From Flavobacterium sp. (GTDB taxonomy: Bacteria > Bacteroidota > Bacteroidia > Flavobacteriales > Flavobacteriaceae): a stretch of DNA of 64,000 nt. Both the position numbers and the translations under genes were made by a program. Position 1 is the first letter of the stretch; every line of letters starts with the position of its first letter. The notes under the pieces were generated by a model, which was not told the DNA's origin, ran no database searches, and was given only the letters and a program-made list of their open reading frames with translations. The stretch lies in assembly GCF_039595935.1 (NCBI RefSeq), contig NZ_JBCNKR010000006.1, forward strand, positions 248,001 to 312,000, written 5' to 3'. Shown piece after piece: positions 24,905 to 34,283 of this stretch.

Positions 24905-25009
24905 CAGAGTTCAGATTCAATGTGACTAAAAAAATTAAACACATAAAATTATGCTTTGTAAAAACCTCTGAACCTTTGTCTCTATGCACCTCTGAACCTA
25001 AAAAAAATC

Positions 25010-25017
25010 TATATTTG
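25010..25017 (+). promoter_or_regulatory. Candidate -7 promoter element for the CvpA-like gene
   Basis: TATATTTG fits TAnnTTTG and lies 26 bases before the ATG at 25044. Confidence 0.55.
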
Positions 25018-25043
25018 CGCCTCATAAAACACCAAACCCAATC

Positions 25044-25589
25044 ATGAGTTTTTTTGATATTATCGTTGCCGCGCTTTTAGGATACAGTTTGTATAAAGGA
25101 ATTAAAAACGGCCTTTTTGTAGAAGTTGCTTCTTTTATTTCTTTATTATTGGGAATTTATCTTGCCATTAAATTTTCTTCACTAATGACCGGAATGATTT
25201 CAAAACATGTTTCCTGGAATCCGACTAATATTCAAATTACAGCTTTTATCTTAACCTTTATTCTGGTAGTAATTGGTGTTTATTTCCTTGCGAAAATTTT
25301 AACCGGAATTGCCGATTTTGCTATGTTAGGCTGGATGAATAAATTAGGCGGAGGTTTCTTTAGAGTTTTAAAAACCATTCTGATTCTGAGTATTTTTATT
25401 GCTTTATTCGAAAAAATCAACTTCAATAATACTTTTGCAAAAAAGGAAACTTTAGATAAATCTATTTTCTACAATCCGGTAAAAAAAGTTGCCGCTTTTG
25501 TTTATCCTTCGATCGAAAAATGGTACGAAACGTTTAAAAAAGAACATTCTGAGAAAACAGAAGAAGAAAAAGAACAGACAGAGAATTAA
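25044..25589 (+). CDS. CvpA-family membrane protein
   Basis: 181 residues with four hydrophobic helices: IIVAALLGYSLYKGIKNGLF, VASFISLLLGIYLAIKFSSL, AFILTFILVVIGVYFLAKIL and FRVLKTILILSIFIALFEKI, with the typical GWMNKLGGGFFRVLK loop. The tail is highly charged (Glu-Lys). CvpA proteins were first linked to colicin V production and are now tied to envelope homeostasis. It stands alone with a good promoter and a hairpin terminator. Length fits the family. Confidence 0.88.
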   Translation: MSFFDIIVAALLGYSLYKGIKNGLFVEVASFISLLLGIYLAIKFSSLMTGMISKHVSWNPTNIQITAFILTFILVVIGVYFLAKILTGIADFAMLGWMNKLGGGFFRVLKTILILSIFIALFEKINFNNTFAKKETLDKSIFYNPVKKVAAFVYPSIEKWYETFKKEHSEKTEEEKEQTEN

Positions 25590-25609
25590 TAGCTCGATCG
25601 TTTAGAATT

Positions 25610-25642
25610 AAACCCGACAGGTTTCAAAAACCTGTCGGGTTT
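25610..25642 (+). terminator. Terminator after the CvpA-like gene (AAACCCGACAGGTTT type)
   Basis: A 15-bp perfect stem with a three-base loop. The same hairpin, with a slightly different loop, occurs at 36154-36186, so it is also a dispersed repeat. Confidence 0.8.
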
Positions 25643-25650
25643 GTTATTAA

Positions 25651-25812
25651 AAGCTTCAGAGAAGCTAAATATTTATAGAAATTAAATCACGCAAATGTAA
25701 AAAAGCTCCAGCGGAGCGACATATAAGATTGCGAAAAACTATATGTCGCTCCGCTGGAGCTCTATATTGTAAATGTCTTTTTTTCTATAAATATTTCGCT
25801 TCTCCGAAGCTT
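25651..25812. repeat. 162-bp nested inverted-repeat element at the end of the polysaccharide locus
   Basis: Outer arms 25651-25681 and 25782-25812 pair with few mismatches. An inner pair, 25704-25725 and 25740-25761, is a perfect 22-bp match built around AGCTCCAGCGGAGCG. The element lies between two convergent genes and may end transcription from both sides. Confidence 0.85.
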
Positions 25813-25838
25813 ACCTATCTATAATTAAAATATTGTTT

Positions 25839-28244
25839 TTAAAAATTGATTTCCTTCTTTTCTTCTTTCTTCAAAACAATTTCTTGTTTTTTATCTCCAA
25901 AAAACAAAGTTGTTTTTCCTCCAAGTTTAGAAGAAATAATTACTTTTTCAGGGTTTTTATTATTCCAATTCATTTCAATTTCAAATCCTCCTCTTGCACA
26001 AATTCCTTTTACAGAACCCTCTGACCACGCATCTGGCAAAGCAGGAAGTAATCTAATTTCATTCTCGTCTGATTGCACTAACATTTCGGCAACAGCAGCT
26101 GCACCACCAAAATTACCATCAATTTGAAACGGCGGATGCGCGTCAAATAAATTCGGATACGTTCCTCCTCCTCTTCTGGGTTTTTCTGTTTTCTTTCCGT
26201 CCGGATCTACGTAACGTAATAATTCACGATACATTTTATAAGCGCGATTTCCGTCCCAAAGTCTTGCCCAAAGATTGATTCTCCATCCTTTTGACCAGCC
26301 TGTGGTTTCGTCGCCTTTTATTTCTAATGTTTTCTTAGAAGCTTCCGCTAAATCAGGAGTTTTTAAAGGTGTAATATGATCACCAGGGAAAAGTCCAAAT
26401 AAATGCGATTGATGACGGTGTTTTGGATCATTATCTTCCCAATCGAAATACCATTCCTGCAGATTTCCTTTTTTACCAATTTGATATGGATGCAGTTTTG
26501 AAAGTGCTGTTTCCAGTTTTTTTCTGAAATCAGTATCCGTATTTAATACTTTTGAAGCTTTAATTGTTTTGTCAAAACATTCGCGAATCATAGCCAAATC
26601 TGCAGTTCCGCCATATAATGTTGCGCCCACAAATCCGTCAGCCAGTTTATATTGATTTTCTGGAGAAGTGGATGGCGAAGTAATTAAATTTCCGTTTCTA
26701 TCGGTCACAAGCCAGCCCAAACAAAATTCGGCTGCGCCTTTCATTAACGGATAACCTTCTTTTTTCAAATAATCCTTATCCTGAGTAAAAGTATAATGTT
26801 CCCAAATATGTGTGCTCAGCCAAGCTTCTGCCATTGGCCAGCAAGCCCACATTGGATCTTCTTTTCCAAACTGTCCAACCGGATTAGTCATTGCCCAGAT
26901 ATCCGAATTGTGTGCCGCCGCCCAGCCTTTATCTACTCCATAAAAAGTTTTAGCCGTTACTTTTCCTGTTACCGAAAGGTTTTTAATAAAACTCAAAAGC
27001 GAAGAATGCATTTCAGAAAGATTGGTATTTTCTGCCAGCCAGTAATTTTCTTCTACATTGATATTCATTGTATAATTACTGCTCCAGGGCGGATTCACAT
27101 ACGGATTCCAAAGTCCTTGTAAATTCGCCGGAACTCCCAAAGTTCTTGAAGAACTGATTAATAAATATCGTCCGAAATTGAAATATAAAATCTCGAGATT
27201 TTTATCTTCTTTTCCATCTGCGTAGCGCAATAAACGTTCGTCTGTTGGTAAATCTGGAGCGGTTGTCTTTCCTAAATCTAAATTGACACGATTAAAGAAT
27301 TTTTGATAATCGGCAATGTGAGATTCTTTTAATTTGTCGAATGGTTTCTCGTATGCTTTATTGAGATTTTGCAAAGCAATTGAAACGTCATCTAAACCTT
27401 CTGATGCTGGATTTTTGTCGAAACCGTTAAAGCTTGTTGCGACCGAAACAAAAATAATCGCTTCTGTCGCATCTTTTAAAGTTAAAGTTTCTCTCGAACT
27501 TGTAATTTTTCCATCTGTTTTTTTGATTTGGACTAAACCCGTAAATCTTGTTCCTCTATCCTTTAAATTCAGATATTTTTGGGGAACATTATATCCTCCA
27601 TTTTCGTGAATTGGCGCAGAACCTGTTATTACTAAAATATTGTTTCGCACCTCAACATTTGATTTTAAAAGACTTTTTAAATTAATATCGAAATTTAAAG
27701 CTCCTTTTTGATCGGCTGTCAATTTGATAATCATGACTTTATCCGGAGCAGATACAAAATATTCGCGCGTATATTTTATGCCCGCCATTTCGTAACTTAC
27801 TTTTGAAATCGCATTAGAAAGATCCAGTTCACGATGATAATTTACTGCTTTTCCCTTTTCTGAATTATTGATTTCTAATGTCCCCAAAGGCGCATACGAT
27901 TCGGAGTTTTTTCCCTGAACTTTTTTATTGAGTTCTTCTGCCAGTTTGTAGTTTTCATTTTGTAAAGCTTCACGAATTGCCGGAATGTTTTTGTAAGCTT
28001 CCGGACTCATATTCGCATTTACGGGTTCGCCTGACCAAAGTGTAATATCATTTAAATAAATTTTATCTGAATTGGCGCCTCCAAAAACAGTTGCGCCCAT
28101 TTTTCCGTTTCCTAAAACTAAGGTTTCTTCAAAGAATTCTGCGGGCTTATTGTACCACAAAACGTGTTTGGATTGTGCTGAAATGTTTGTATAGTAAGAT
28201 GTGAAAAGTAAAATGAGAAATGTTTTTATGAGGTTTGAGTTCAT
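25839..28244 (-). CDS. GH95 alpha-L-fucosidase
   Basis: 801 residues with a signal peptide ending near NISAQ. The family N-terminal beta domain carries WYNKPAEFFEETLVLGNGKM and IYLNDITLWSGEP. The (alpha/alpha)6 catalytic domain has NLQGLWNPYVNPPWSSNYTM, NINVEENYWLAE (catalytic region), TSPSTSPENQYK, and FQIDGNFGGAAAVAEMLVQS, all GH95 hallmarks. GH95 enzymes are inverting alpha-1,2-L-fucosidases, or in some cases alpha-L-galactosidases. In a xyloglucan locus it would remove fucose from galactose side chains, after which GH2 can act. Last gene of the polysaccharide operon. Confidence 0.92.
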   Translation of the reverse strand: MNSNLIKTFLILLFTSYYTNISAQSKHVLWYNKPAEFFEETLVLGNGKMGATVFGGANSDKIYLNDITLWSGEPVNANMSPEAYKNIPAIREALQNENYKLAEELNKKVQGKNSESYAPLGTLEINNSEKGKAVNYHRELDLSNAISKVSYEMAGIKYTREYFVSAPDKVMIIKLTADQKGALNFDINLKSLLKSNVEVRNNILVITGSAPIHENGGYNVPQKYLNLKDRGTRFTGLVQIKKTDGKITSSRETLTLKDATEAIIFVSVATSFNGFDKNPASEGLDDVSIALQNLNKAYEKPFDKLKESHIADYQKFFNRVNLDLGKTTAPDLPTDERLLRYADGKEDKNLEILYFNFGRYLLISSSRTLGVPANLQGLWNPYVNPPWSSNYTMNINVEENYWLAENTNLSEMHSSLLSFIKNLSVTGKVTAKTFYGVDKGWAAAHNSDIWAMTNPVGQFGKEDPMWACWPMAEAWLSTHIWEHYTFTQDKDYLKKEGYPLMKGAAEFCLGWLVTDRNGNLITSPSTSPENQYKLADGFVGATLYGGTADLAMIRECFDKTIKASKVLNTDTDFRKKLETALSKLHPYQIGKKGNLQEWYFDWEDNDPKHRHQSHLFGLFPGDHITPLKTPDLAEASKKTLEIKGDETTGWSKGWRINLWARLWDGNRAYKMYRELLRYVDPDGKKTEKPRRGGGTYPNLFDAHPPFQIDGNFGGAAAVAEMLVQSDENEIRLLPALPDAWSEGSVKGICARGGFEIEMNWNNKNPEKVIISSKLGGKTTLFFGDKKQEIVLKKEEKKEINF

Positions 28245-28443
28245 TTTGGAGCGTTTTTATGTTGCTTTCAAATGTTCCTATGGAACATAATTACAATATT
28301 TATTTTTTTATCAACGGATTTCATCCGTTACTACCGATGAATTGTTCCTAACGGAACATTTTTAATTTATTTTCATTCAAACAAGTTTCAAAAAATAGTT
28401 TTCAAAGACTTTTTACATCTCACTAATTACTACTCACTAAGAG
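28245..28443. repeat. Small palindromes in the acetylesterase-GH95 spacer
   Basis: The 199-base gap has several short dyads: GTTCCTATGGAAC, AACGGATTTCATCCGTT and GTTCCTAACGGAAC. These have the look of repetitive extragenic palindromes. No reading frame is present. Confidence 0.5.
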
Positions 28444-30390
28444 CTATTTACTCACTTTATAAACTTCATTCGCCGTAATCATTTCCCAATTATCGGTTCT
28501 AAATGGTGATGCCGGAAATTTTTCTTTATTAAAAAGATTAATCTCTGTATCATCATCTGCCCAGCCGTAATGAACTGCAACGGGATTTTGAACCTGATCG
28601 CTTGAAACAATTATTTTGTTGTCTTTTATTATCGCTTTCGCGGAATGAAAAACTTTGTCTGTTCCGGCGATTTCGAAACCTTTTAATTCATCGTTATTTG
28701 CCGTTGATAATCCGCTGCCGATATTATCAAAAGTCAAAATGATTTGATTTTCTTTTATTTCCTGAGATTTATAAGTTGGTCCGCTGTGAACTTGCTTTTT
28801 GCCGTAAATATTATTTAAAGCAACTGCAGCCAAACGTAAACCAATATCTTGTTTGTTGGTTGGGTGAATATCTTTTGCGTTTCCAATGTCTGTCGTAACT
28901 GCCATTCCTGTGTTTGGCAATTTTAAAGTTTGAGATTGCGCTTCGCGAAGTTCTGCCCAACGGCTTCCTTTTTGGCTGTTTCCTCCAAATTCGTTGAAAG
29001 TCGATAATTGAACAAAATAAAAAGGAAAATCACCTTGTTTAAATTTTGTTCGCCAGTCTGTAATCATTAACGGAAATGCTTTTTTATATTGATTCGCTCT
29101 CCAAACATTGGCTTCGCCCTGATACCATAAAACGCCTTCAATAGCATACGGAACCAGCGGATTTACCATTGCATTGTATAATAATGACGGATAACTATTT
29201 GGCGATAAAGATGTTTTTACTACAATAACTTTAAATTTCCATTTCCCGTCAAGCGGAAGAACTTTACTTCCAACGGTTAATTTTAAATCTTCTGCTTCGC
29301 CATAAATTCCGCCGCCGCCGCTGTTATCAACTATTCTAACTGCGATTACATTTTTTCCTTCTTTTAAAATATTCGACGGAATTTCATAAACACGTCTAGC
29401 GTCCCATTGTGTGTTTTGACCAACTTCAATTCCGTTTACATACGTAATGTCTTCGTCATCGATTTTAGCCAGACTTAAAACTGCTTTGTTTTTAATATCT
29501 TCTGCAGAAAGTGTAATTGTTTTTCGCATCCAGACTACGCCGTCTAAATCGCCCAACGGCTGATTTTCCCATAAACTTGGCGTATTCAGTTCGCCCCAAA
29601 AAGCATCATCAAAAGTTAAATCTTTAAAAGTATTTTCATTTTCTGTACTTACCGGAGTTCCCTGAATTCTTTCGACTCTTTCTTTCATGTTTTTGGCGTA
29701 CAATTTTGAAATAGAATCTACATTTAGTGAAGGAACTTCAGCAATCATAGATTTGAAATCGTCGCTTTTTTGAAAAGCTTCACGACTTGTCCAGGTTTCA
29801 ACATTTGTTCCTCCCCAAGAAGTATTTATAATTCCAATTGGAATTTTTAATTCAGCATATAATTTTCTGGCGAAATAATACCCAACTGCTGTAAAATTGC
29901 CAACCGTTTCTTTGTTTGCTGCTTCCCATTTTCCGGCTTTTAAATCGTCTTTTGGTTTTCCGCTTAAATCTTGTGCCACTCCAAAATGACGAATCATTGA
30001 ATAATCAGAATTTGCAATTTCTTTTTCGGCATTCATCGTTTTAGAAACCTGAAATTCCATATTCGATTGTCCGCTGCAAATCCAGACTTCACCAACCAAA
30101 ACATTTTTGATCGTGATTTTATTTTTTCCGATAATTATTAATTCGAAAGGTCCGCCTGCTTTTTCAGAATTAAGATTTAAAGTCCATTTTCCGTTTTTAT
30201 CGGCCGTTGTTTTTTGAATTTGTTTGTTAAAATGAACCTCGATTTTTTCATCTGCATCAGCAAAACCCCAAATTGGAATTTTTTTATCTCTTTGCAATAC
30301 CATTCCATCAGAAAACAGCAAAGGCATTTTGACATTAGCATTAGCTAAAACATTTATTATCAGAAAAATAAATACAATACTTTTTTTCAT
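28444..30390 (-). CDS. SGNH carbohydrate acetylesterase (sialate O-acetylesterase family, CE20-like)
   Basis: 648 residues with a signal peptide. Near residue 100 is SGNH block I, GEVWICSGQSNMEFQ, with the nucleophile Ser. The block III Gly/Asn region is in GVLWYQGEANVWR, and block V in GNAKDIHPTNKQDIGLRLAA with the Asp-x-x-His pair. A beta-sandwich insert of about 150 residues (WENQPLGDLDGVVWMRK, VRIVDNSGGGGIYGEAEDL) interrupts the SGNH core, as in CE20 xyloglucan acetylesterases. It should remove acetyl groups from galactosyl side chains so that glycosidases can act. The assignment to xyloglucan rests on the surrounding genes. Confidence 0.85.
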   Translation of the reverse strand: MKKSIVFIFLIINVLANANVKMPLLFSDGMVLQRDKKIPIWGFADADEKIEVHFNKQIQKTTADKNGKWTLNLNSEKAGGPFELIIIGKNKITIKNVLVGEVWICSGQSNMEFQVSKTMNAEKEIANSDYSMIRHFGVAQDLSGKPKDDLKAGKWEAANKETVGNFTAVGYYFARKLYAELKIPIGIINTSWGGTNVETWTSREAFQKSDDFKSMIAEVPSLNVDSISKLYAKNMKERVERIQGTPVSTENENTFKDLTFDDAFWGELNTPSLWENQPLGDLDGVVWMRKTITLSAEDIKNKAVLSLAKIDDEDITYVNGIEVGQNTQWDARRVYEIPSNILKEGKNVIAVRIVDNSGGGGIYGEAEDLKLTVGSKVLPLDGKWKFKVIVVKTSLSPNSYPSLLYNAMVNPLVPYAIEGVLWYQGEANVWRANQYKKAFPLMITDWRTKFKQGDFPFYFVQLSTFNEFGGNSQKGSRWAELREAQSQTLKLPNTGMAVTTDIGNAKDIHPTNKQDIGLRLAAVALNNIYGKKQVHSGPTYKSQEIKENQIILTFDNIGSGLSTANNDELKGFEIAGTDKVFHSAKAIIKDNKIIVSSDQVQNPVAVHYGWADDDTEINLFNKEKFPASPFRTDNWEMITANEVYKVSK

Positions 30391-30412
30391 TTCTTCTCAA
30401 TTTAAATTGTTT

Positions 30413-30491
30413 AAACCACATAAGTGATATAAGTAAAACAAGCTTTGGATTAAACAAAAACTTAAATTATCTTATATCACTTATATGGTTT
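30413..30491. repeat. 21-bp inverted repeat between GH5 and acetylesterase genes
   Basis: Arms 30413-30433 and 30471-30491 pair with one mismatch. Built from the palindromic core ATAAGTGATATAAG. Confidence 0.75.
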
Positions 30492-30503
30492 TATAAAAAT
30501 TTC

Positions 30504-32009
30504 TTACTGTAATCCTTCTTTCAGAGCTGTTAAAACCTGAGTATCAAAAACGGTATTATTTGTTCTGTTAAAAATTCCGAAACCGTTGTTTCCAATACTT
30601 CCTTCGTCCCAATAAAAAGGTAATAATCCATTTGCTTTTGCCGTTTTTACGACCGTTTTTAAATAATACGCTCTCGAAGCTAAATGTAAAGTTAAGGCAT
30701 CTCCAGTTAAAGTCGTTCTACGAATTGCTCCAAATTCTCCAAGCAAAACCGGAATTCCTTTATCGACAAACTGGGTTTTCATTAATTTGAAATTTTTCTC
30801 CAAATCAGCTTCTTCTCCATAAGTTGCATTTCGTTCTGTGTCTGTTATTGAGTGATAATTTGCTCCCCAATAATAGAACATTTTTCCCCAAGTTTCATCT
30901 TTAGTTAATCCGCCAAAATTCCACGGAGCGTAATAATGAACCTCAACCATCATTTTATTGGCCACTTTATCTGTTGGTAATGTGGTCATTAATTTATTCG
31001 TTTTTTCGATATCTGTCGTTGGTCCCTGAATAACTAAAACACGATTTGCATTTTTTCCGCCGGTAGAACGAACGGCATCAATAAATGTTTGATGATACGA
31101 AGTTAAAACTGCCATTTGTGCTGCATCTTCAACTGCTGGTTCATTGGCACTTGCAAAAAGAAGATGTTCGTCAAATCCGCGTAAATGTGTTGCGATTTGT
31201 TCCCAAAAAGCTTTTTGTTTGGCATTGTTTTCTACTTTTTTGGCTTCGGTAATATTATTTTCCAGCCAGCCGCCGTCCCAGTGAATATTCACTACAACAT
31301 ACATATCATTATCAACACAATACTGAATGACTTCTTTAACTCTGTCCAGCCATTCTGCTTTAATTTTTGCCGTTGCAGCATTTTCTAAATATTGATTCCA
31401 TGAACACGGAATTCTTATCGCATTGAATCCATTTGCTTTAACGGCATCTATTAAATCTTTTGTCACTTTTGGATTTCCCCACGCGGTTTCTCCACCAGTT
31501 GCTTCTAAGGTGTTTCCGATATTCCAGCCTAATTTTATTTTCGCTGCCAATTGAGCCGCTGTACTCGACATTCCTGATGCATCAGCTGCAATTGGATTGG
31601 TATTGTAACTTGGATATAAACTTGTAACTACAGCTGCTCCAGCCTGTGTAACCGCAATTTGTATGGACGAAGTTTCGCTCGAACTAATTGTAATGGTTGC
31701 CGTTCTTGCTTCTGTACTTGTGTTTTCTGAAGCTGTAATTTTAACGGAAATTGTTCCAGAAGTTCCTCCCGCCTGACTTAACTGAATCCAGCTTGAACCT
31801 GGATTACTAATTGTCCATGCTGTAACATTTGTTGTAATTTTTACGCTGGCTTCGCTTCCTTTGCTGAGAAAATCAATTTTATTAGTATCGATTGTAAGTG
31901 TTTTTGCAACAGTTTTTTCATCTTCTTTATCAGAACTGCATGCCCAAATACTTAAAAATGAAAAGCATAAAAACGTACTCAATAAATAAGTTTTAATTGT
32001 ATTTTTCAT
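30504..32009 (-). CDS. GH5 endo-glucanase with BACON domain, likely endo-xyloglucanase
   Basis: 501 residues. A lipoprotein signal ends in LSIWACSSDKEDE. A BACON domain (about 35-125) follows, with TAWTISNPGSSWIQLSQAGG and TATITISSSETSSIQIAVTQ. The catalytic (beta/alpha)8 barrel has KLGWNIGNTLEATGG, FNAIRIPCSWNQYLE, YVVVNIHWDGGWLEN, FASANEPAVEDA (acid/base Glu), VEVHYYAPWNFGG and VLLGEFGAI (nucleophile Glu), as in GH5 subfamily 4. BACON plus GH5_4 is the layout of the surface endo-xyloglucanase of Bacteroides xyloglucan loci. It would make the oligosaccharides that SusC/D import. It begins one base after GH3 ends in operon order. Confidence 0.93.
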   Translation of the reverse strand: MKNTIKTYLLSTFLCFSFLSIWACSSDKEDEKTVAKTLTIDTNKIDFLSKGSEASVKITTNVTAWTISNPGSSWIQLSQAGGTSGTISVKITASENTSTEARTATITISSSETSSIQIAVTQAGAAVVTSLYPSYNTNPIAADASGMSSTAAQLAAKIKLGWNIGNTLEATGGETAWGNPKVTKDLIDAVKANGFNAIRIPCSWNQYLENAATAKIKAEWLDRVKEVIQYCVDNDMYVVVNIHWDGGWLENNITEAKKVENNAKQKAFWEQIATHLRGFDEHLLFASANEPAVEDAAQMAVLTSYHQTFIDAVRSTGGKNANRVLVIQGPTTDIEKTNKLMTTLPTDKVANKMMVEVHYYAPWNFGGLTKDETWGKMFYYWGANYHSITDTERNATYGEEADLEKNFKLMKTQFVDKGIPVLLGEFGAIRRTTLTGDALTLHLASRAYYLKTVVKTAKANGLLPFYWDEGSIGNNGFGIFNRTNNTVFDTQVLTALKEGLQ

Positions 32010-32010
32010 C

Positions 32011-34245
32011 TTATTTAATTGTTACATCAAGTTTGAATTTTAAATCTCTTGAAGAATTCCCCACGTTTAAAGTGTATTTTCCCGGTTCAATTGTCCATTT
32101 TTTGGCCGCAACATCATAATAAGCCAATTCTTTTACCGGAACTTTAATCGTAACGGTTTCAGTTCCTCCGGCTTTTACCAATACTTTTGCAAATCCTTTT
32201 AATTCTTGCGCTGCACGTGTTACTTTAGAATTTGATTTTGAAGTATATAATTGAACTACCTCTTTTCCATCTACTTTTCCTGTGTTTTTTACTTCAACAG
32301 AAACGGAGATTGTTTCGTTTTGAGCATACGAAGTTTTATCTGTTTTTGCATTTCCAAAAGCAAAAGTCGTGTATGATAATCCGTAACCAAAAGGATATAA
32401 TGGCGCAACATTTTTAGTATCAAACCAACGGTATCCTATTAAAATTCCTTCTGCATAATTTACCGTTTTGTCTCCAGGGAAACTGTTAGTAGCGTGTGCA
32501 GGAGAATCTTTTAACTGTTTTGGCATTGTCCAAGGTAATTTTCCTGACGGATTTACTTTTCCTAATAATACATCGGCTAAAGCATTTCCTCCTTCAGAAC
32601 CGTTAAACCAAGACCAAACTACAGCTTGCGATTTTTGGCTGATATTTTCTATTTGAAAAGGTGCTCCGGCAACAAAAACTACAATTGTTTTAGGGTTTAC
32701 TGCCAATACTTTCTGAATTAATTCTTCTTGTCCGAAAGGCAAATGTAAATCTCTTCTATCTGAAGCTTCTGTTTCGTAATCGCGGTTGGAACCCGCAAAG
32801 ATGATTGCAACATCAGAGTTTTTAGCAGCATCTACCGCTTCCTGCACTTTTGCAGGATCTAGTTCATCAATTGTAACTGGACCGTTAGCCGTAATATTTC
32901 CTAAATTTCCTCTGTTCTTTTTATCGTAACGCTCTAAATATCCTTCAGCATAATTGATTTTTATGGAAGATGGAAGTCTGTTTTTTAAACCTTCAAGCGG
33001 CGTGATTTCTCTTTTCGTTTTTACTCCGGCGCCAAATCCGCCAAGAGCGTTTTTCTTTGTTGCGTTATTTCCAATTACGGCGATAGATTTAACTCCGTCT
33101 AATTTTAATGGCAATGCGTTATTTTCATTTTTCAATAAAACAACTGCTTCTGCTGCTATTTTATAAGCATCTTGATAATGTGCTTCGGTTGCTATGCTTC
33201 CTTTTGCACGCTCGCCGCCGCCCATTGCTTTAACCTGGAATAAAACTCGTAAAATGCGTTTTACATGCAGATCAATTTCTTTTTCTGAAACTTCTCCGGA
33301 TTTTACTGCAGCGATTAATTTATCGGCTAAGAAAAATTCATTGAAAGGTTTTGGCGTTCCCATTTCAATATCTAAACCATTTTTTAATGATTTTGCTGTA
33401 GAATGCACCGCAGCCCAGTCTGAAACCACAATTCCTTTAAATCCCCATTCGTCACGAAGGATTTTATTCAGCATATAATCATTTTCACATAAATATTCTC
33501 CTCTAAATTTATTGTAAGCGCCCATTATGCTGTAGGCTTTTGCTTCTTTTACAGAAGCTTCAAAAGCAGGAAGGTAAATTTCACGAAGTGTACGCTCGTC
33601 AATCTGCACATCTACAAAATCACGATTCGTTTCCTGATTGTTTGCGGCGAAATGTTTTACGCACGCCATTACATCTTTTTCCTGTAAACCAACGATCAAA
33701 GGCACGGCGATTTTTTTATTCAAAAATGGATCTTCAGACATGTATTCGTAAGTTCTTCCTCCAAGCGGCGTCCTTACCATATTAATTGCCGGAGAAAGTA
33801 ACATATCTTTGTCTCTTGCTCGTAATTCTTCACCTAAACTAGTTCCGAAAGTATGTGCCATTTCAGAATTCCATGTTGCTGCCAAAGCGCCTCCCGCAGG
33901 ATAATAAGTTGCAAAATCGTTTGTCCAGCCTGCCGGGGCCCAATTATCTCTTGAAATTTCTTCGCGAACTCCAAGCGGACCGTCGGCCATTTTTAATTCT
34001 GGGATTCCTAAACGTTTTACACCTGCGTTGGCGAACATGCTGTTTCCGTGCAGCATTCCAACTTTTTCCTCAAGTGTCATTTGAGAAATTAATTTATCTA
34101 TTTCGGCATCATGTTCTGTGCCGATTTCTTTTCCTAAATATTCCTTTTGAGCTGATTCAGATTCTGAATTTTGTACTTCATTTTTGCACGAAACAAACAA
34201 CATCACCGCTAGTGCCGCTGAGAAGTATATAAATTTGTTTTTCAT
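32011..34245 (-). CDS. GH3 beta-glucosidase (lipoprotein)
   Basis: 744 residues. A lipoprotein signal ends in AVMLFVSCKNE. The N-terminal barrel carries MLHGNSMFANAGVKRLGIPE, MADGPLGVREE, VKHFAANNQETNRDFVD and the nucleophile Asp in GFKGIVVSDWAAVHSTAK. The second sandwich domain includes VAIIFAGSNRDYETEASDRR with the acid/base Glu. A fibronectin-III-like domain ends the protein (SVSVEVKNTGKVDGKEVVQL). It should release glucose from the non-reducing end of stripped xyloglucan fragments. Immediately followed by the GH5 gene (one base), so translationally linked. Confidence 0.93.
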   Translation of the reverse strand: MKNKFIYFSAALAVMLFVSCKNEVQNSESESAQKEYLGKEIGTEHDAEIDKLISQMTLEEKVGMLHGNSMFANAGVKRLGIPELKMADGPLGVREEISRDNWAPAGWTNDFATYYPAGGALAATWNSEMAHTFGTSLGEELRARDKDMLLSPAINMVRTPLGGRTYEYMSEDPFLNKKIAVPLIVGLQEKDVMACVKHFAANNQETNRDFVDVQIDERTLREIYLPAFEASVKEAKAYSIMGAYNKFRGEYLCENDYMLNKILRDEWGFKGIVVSDWAAVHSTAKSLKNGLDIEMGTPKPFNEFFLADKLIAAVKSGEVSEKEIDLHVKRILRVLFQVKAMGGGERAKGSIATEAHYQDAYKIAAEAVVLLKNENNALPLKLDGVKSIAVIGNNATKKNALGGFGAGVKTKREITPLEGLKNRLPSSIKINYAEGYLERYDKKNRGNLGNITANGPVTIDELDPAKVQEAVDAAKNSDVAIIFAGSNRDYETEASDRRDLHLPFGQEELIQKVLAVNPKTIVVFVAGAPFQIENISQKSQAVVWSWFNGSEGGNALADVLLGKVNPSGKLPWTMPKQLKDSPAHATNSFPGDKTVNYAEGILIGYRWFDTKNVAPLYPFGYGLSYTTFAFGNAKTDKTSYAQNETISVSVEVKNTGKVDGKEVVQLYTSKSNSKVTRAAQELKGFAKVLVKAGGTETVTIKVPVKELAYYDVAAKKWTIEPGKYTLNVGNSSRDLKFKLDVTIK

Positions 34246-34283
34246 TGATTGTGGTTTTTTAGTTTTTAGATTTTATAGATAGT

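Noticed and set aside
32232..34232. Several plus-strand frames of 60-125 codons opposite GH3
   Set aside because: They are antisense to a complete GH3 gene with normal motifs and have no start signals or recognisable protein features.
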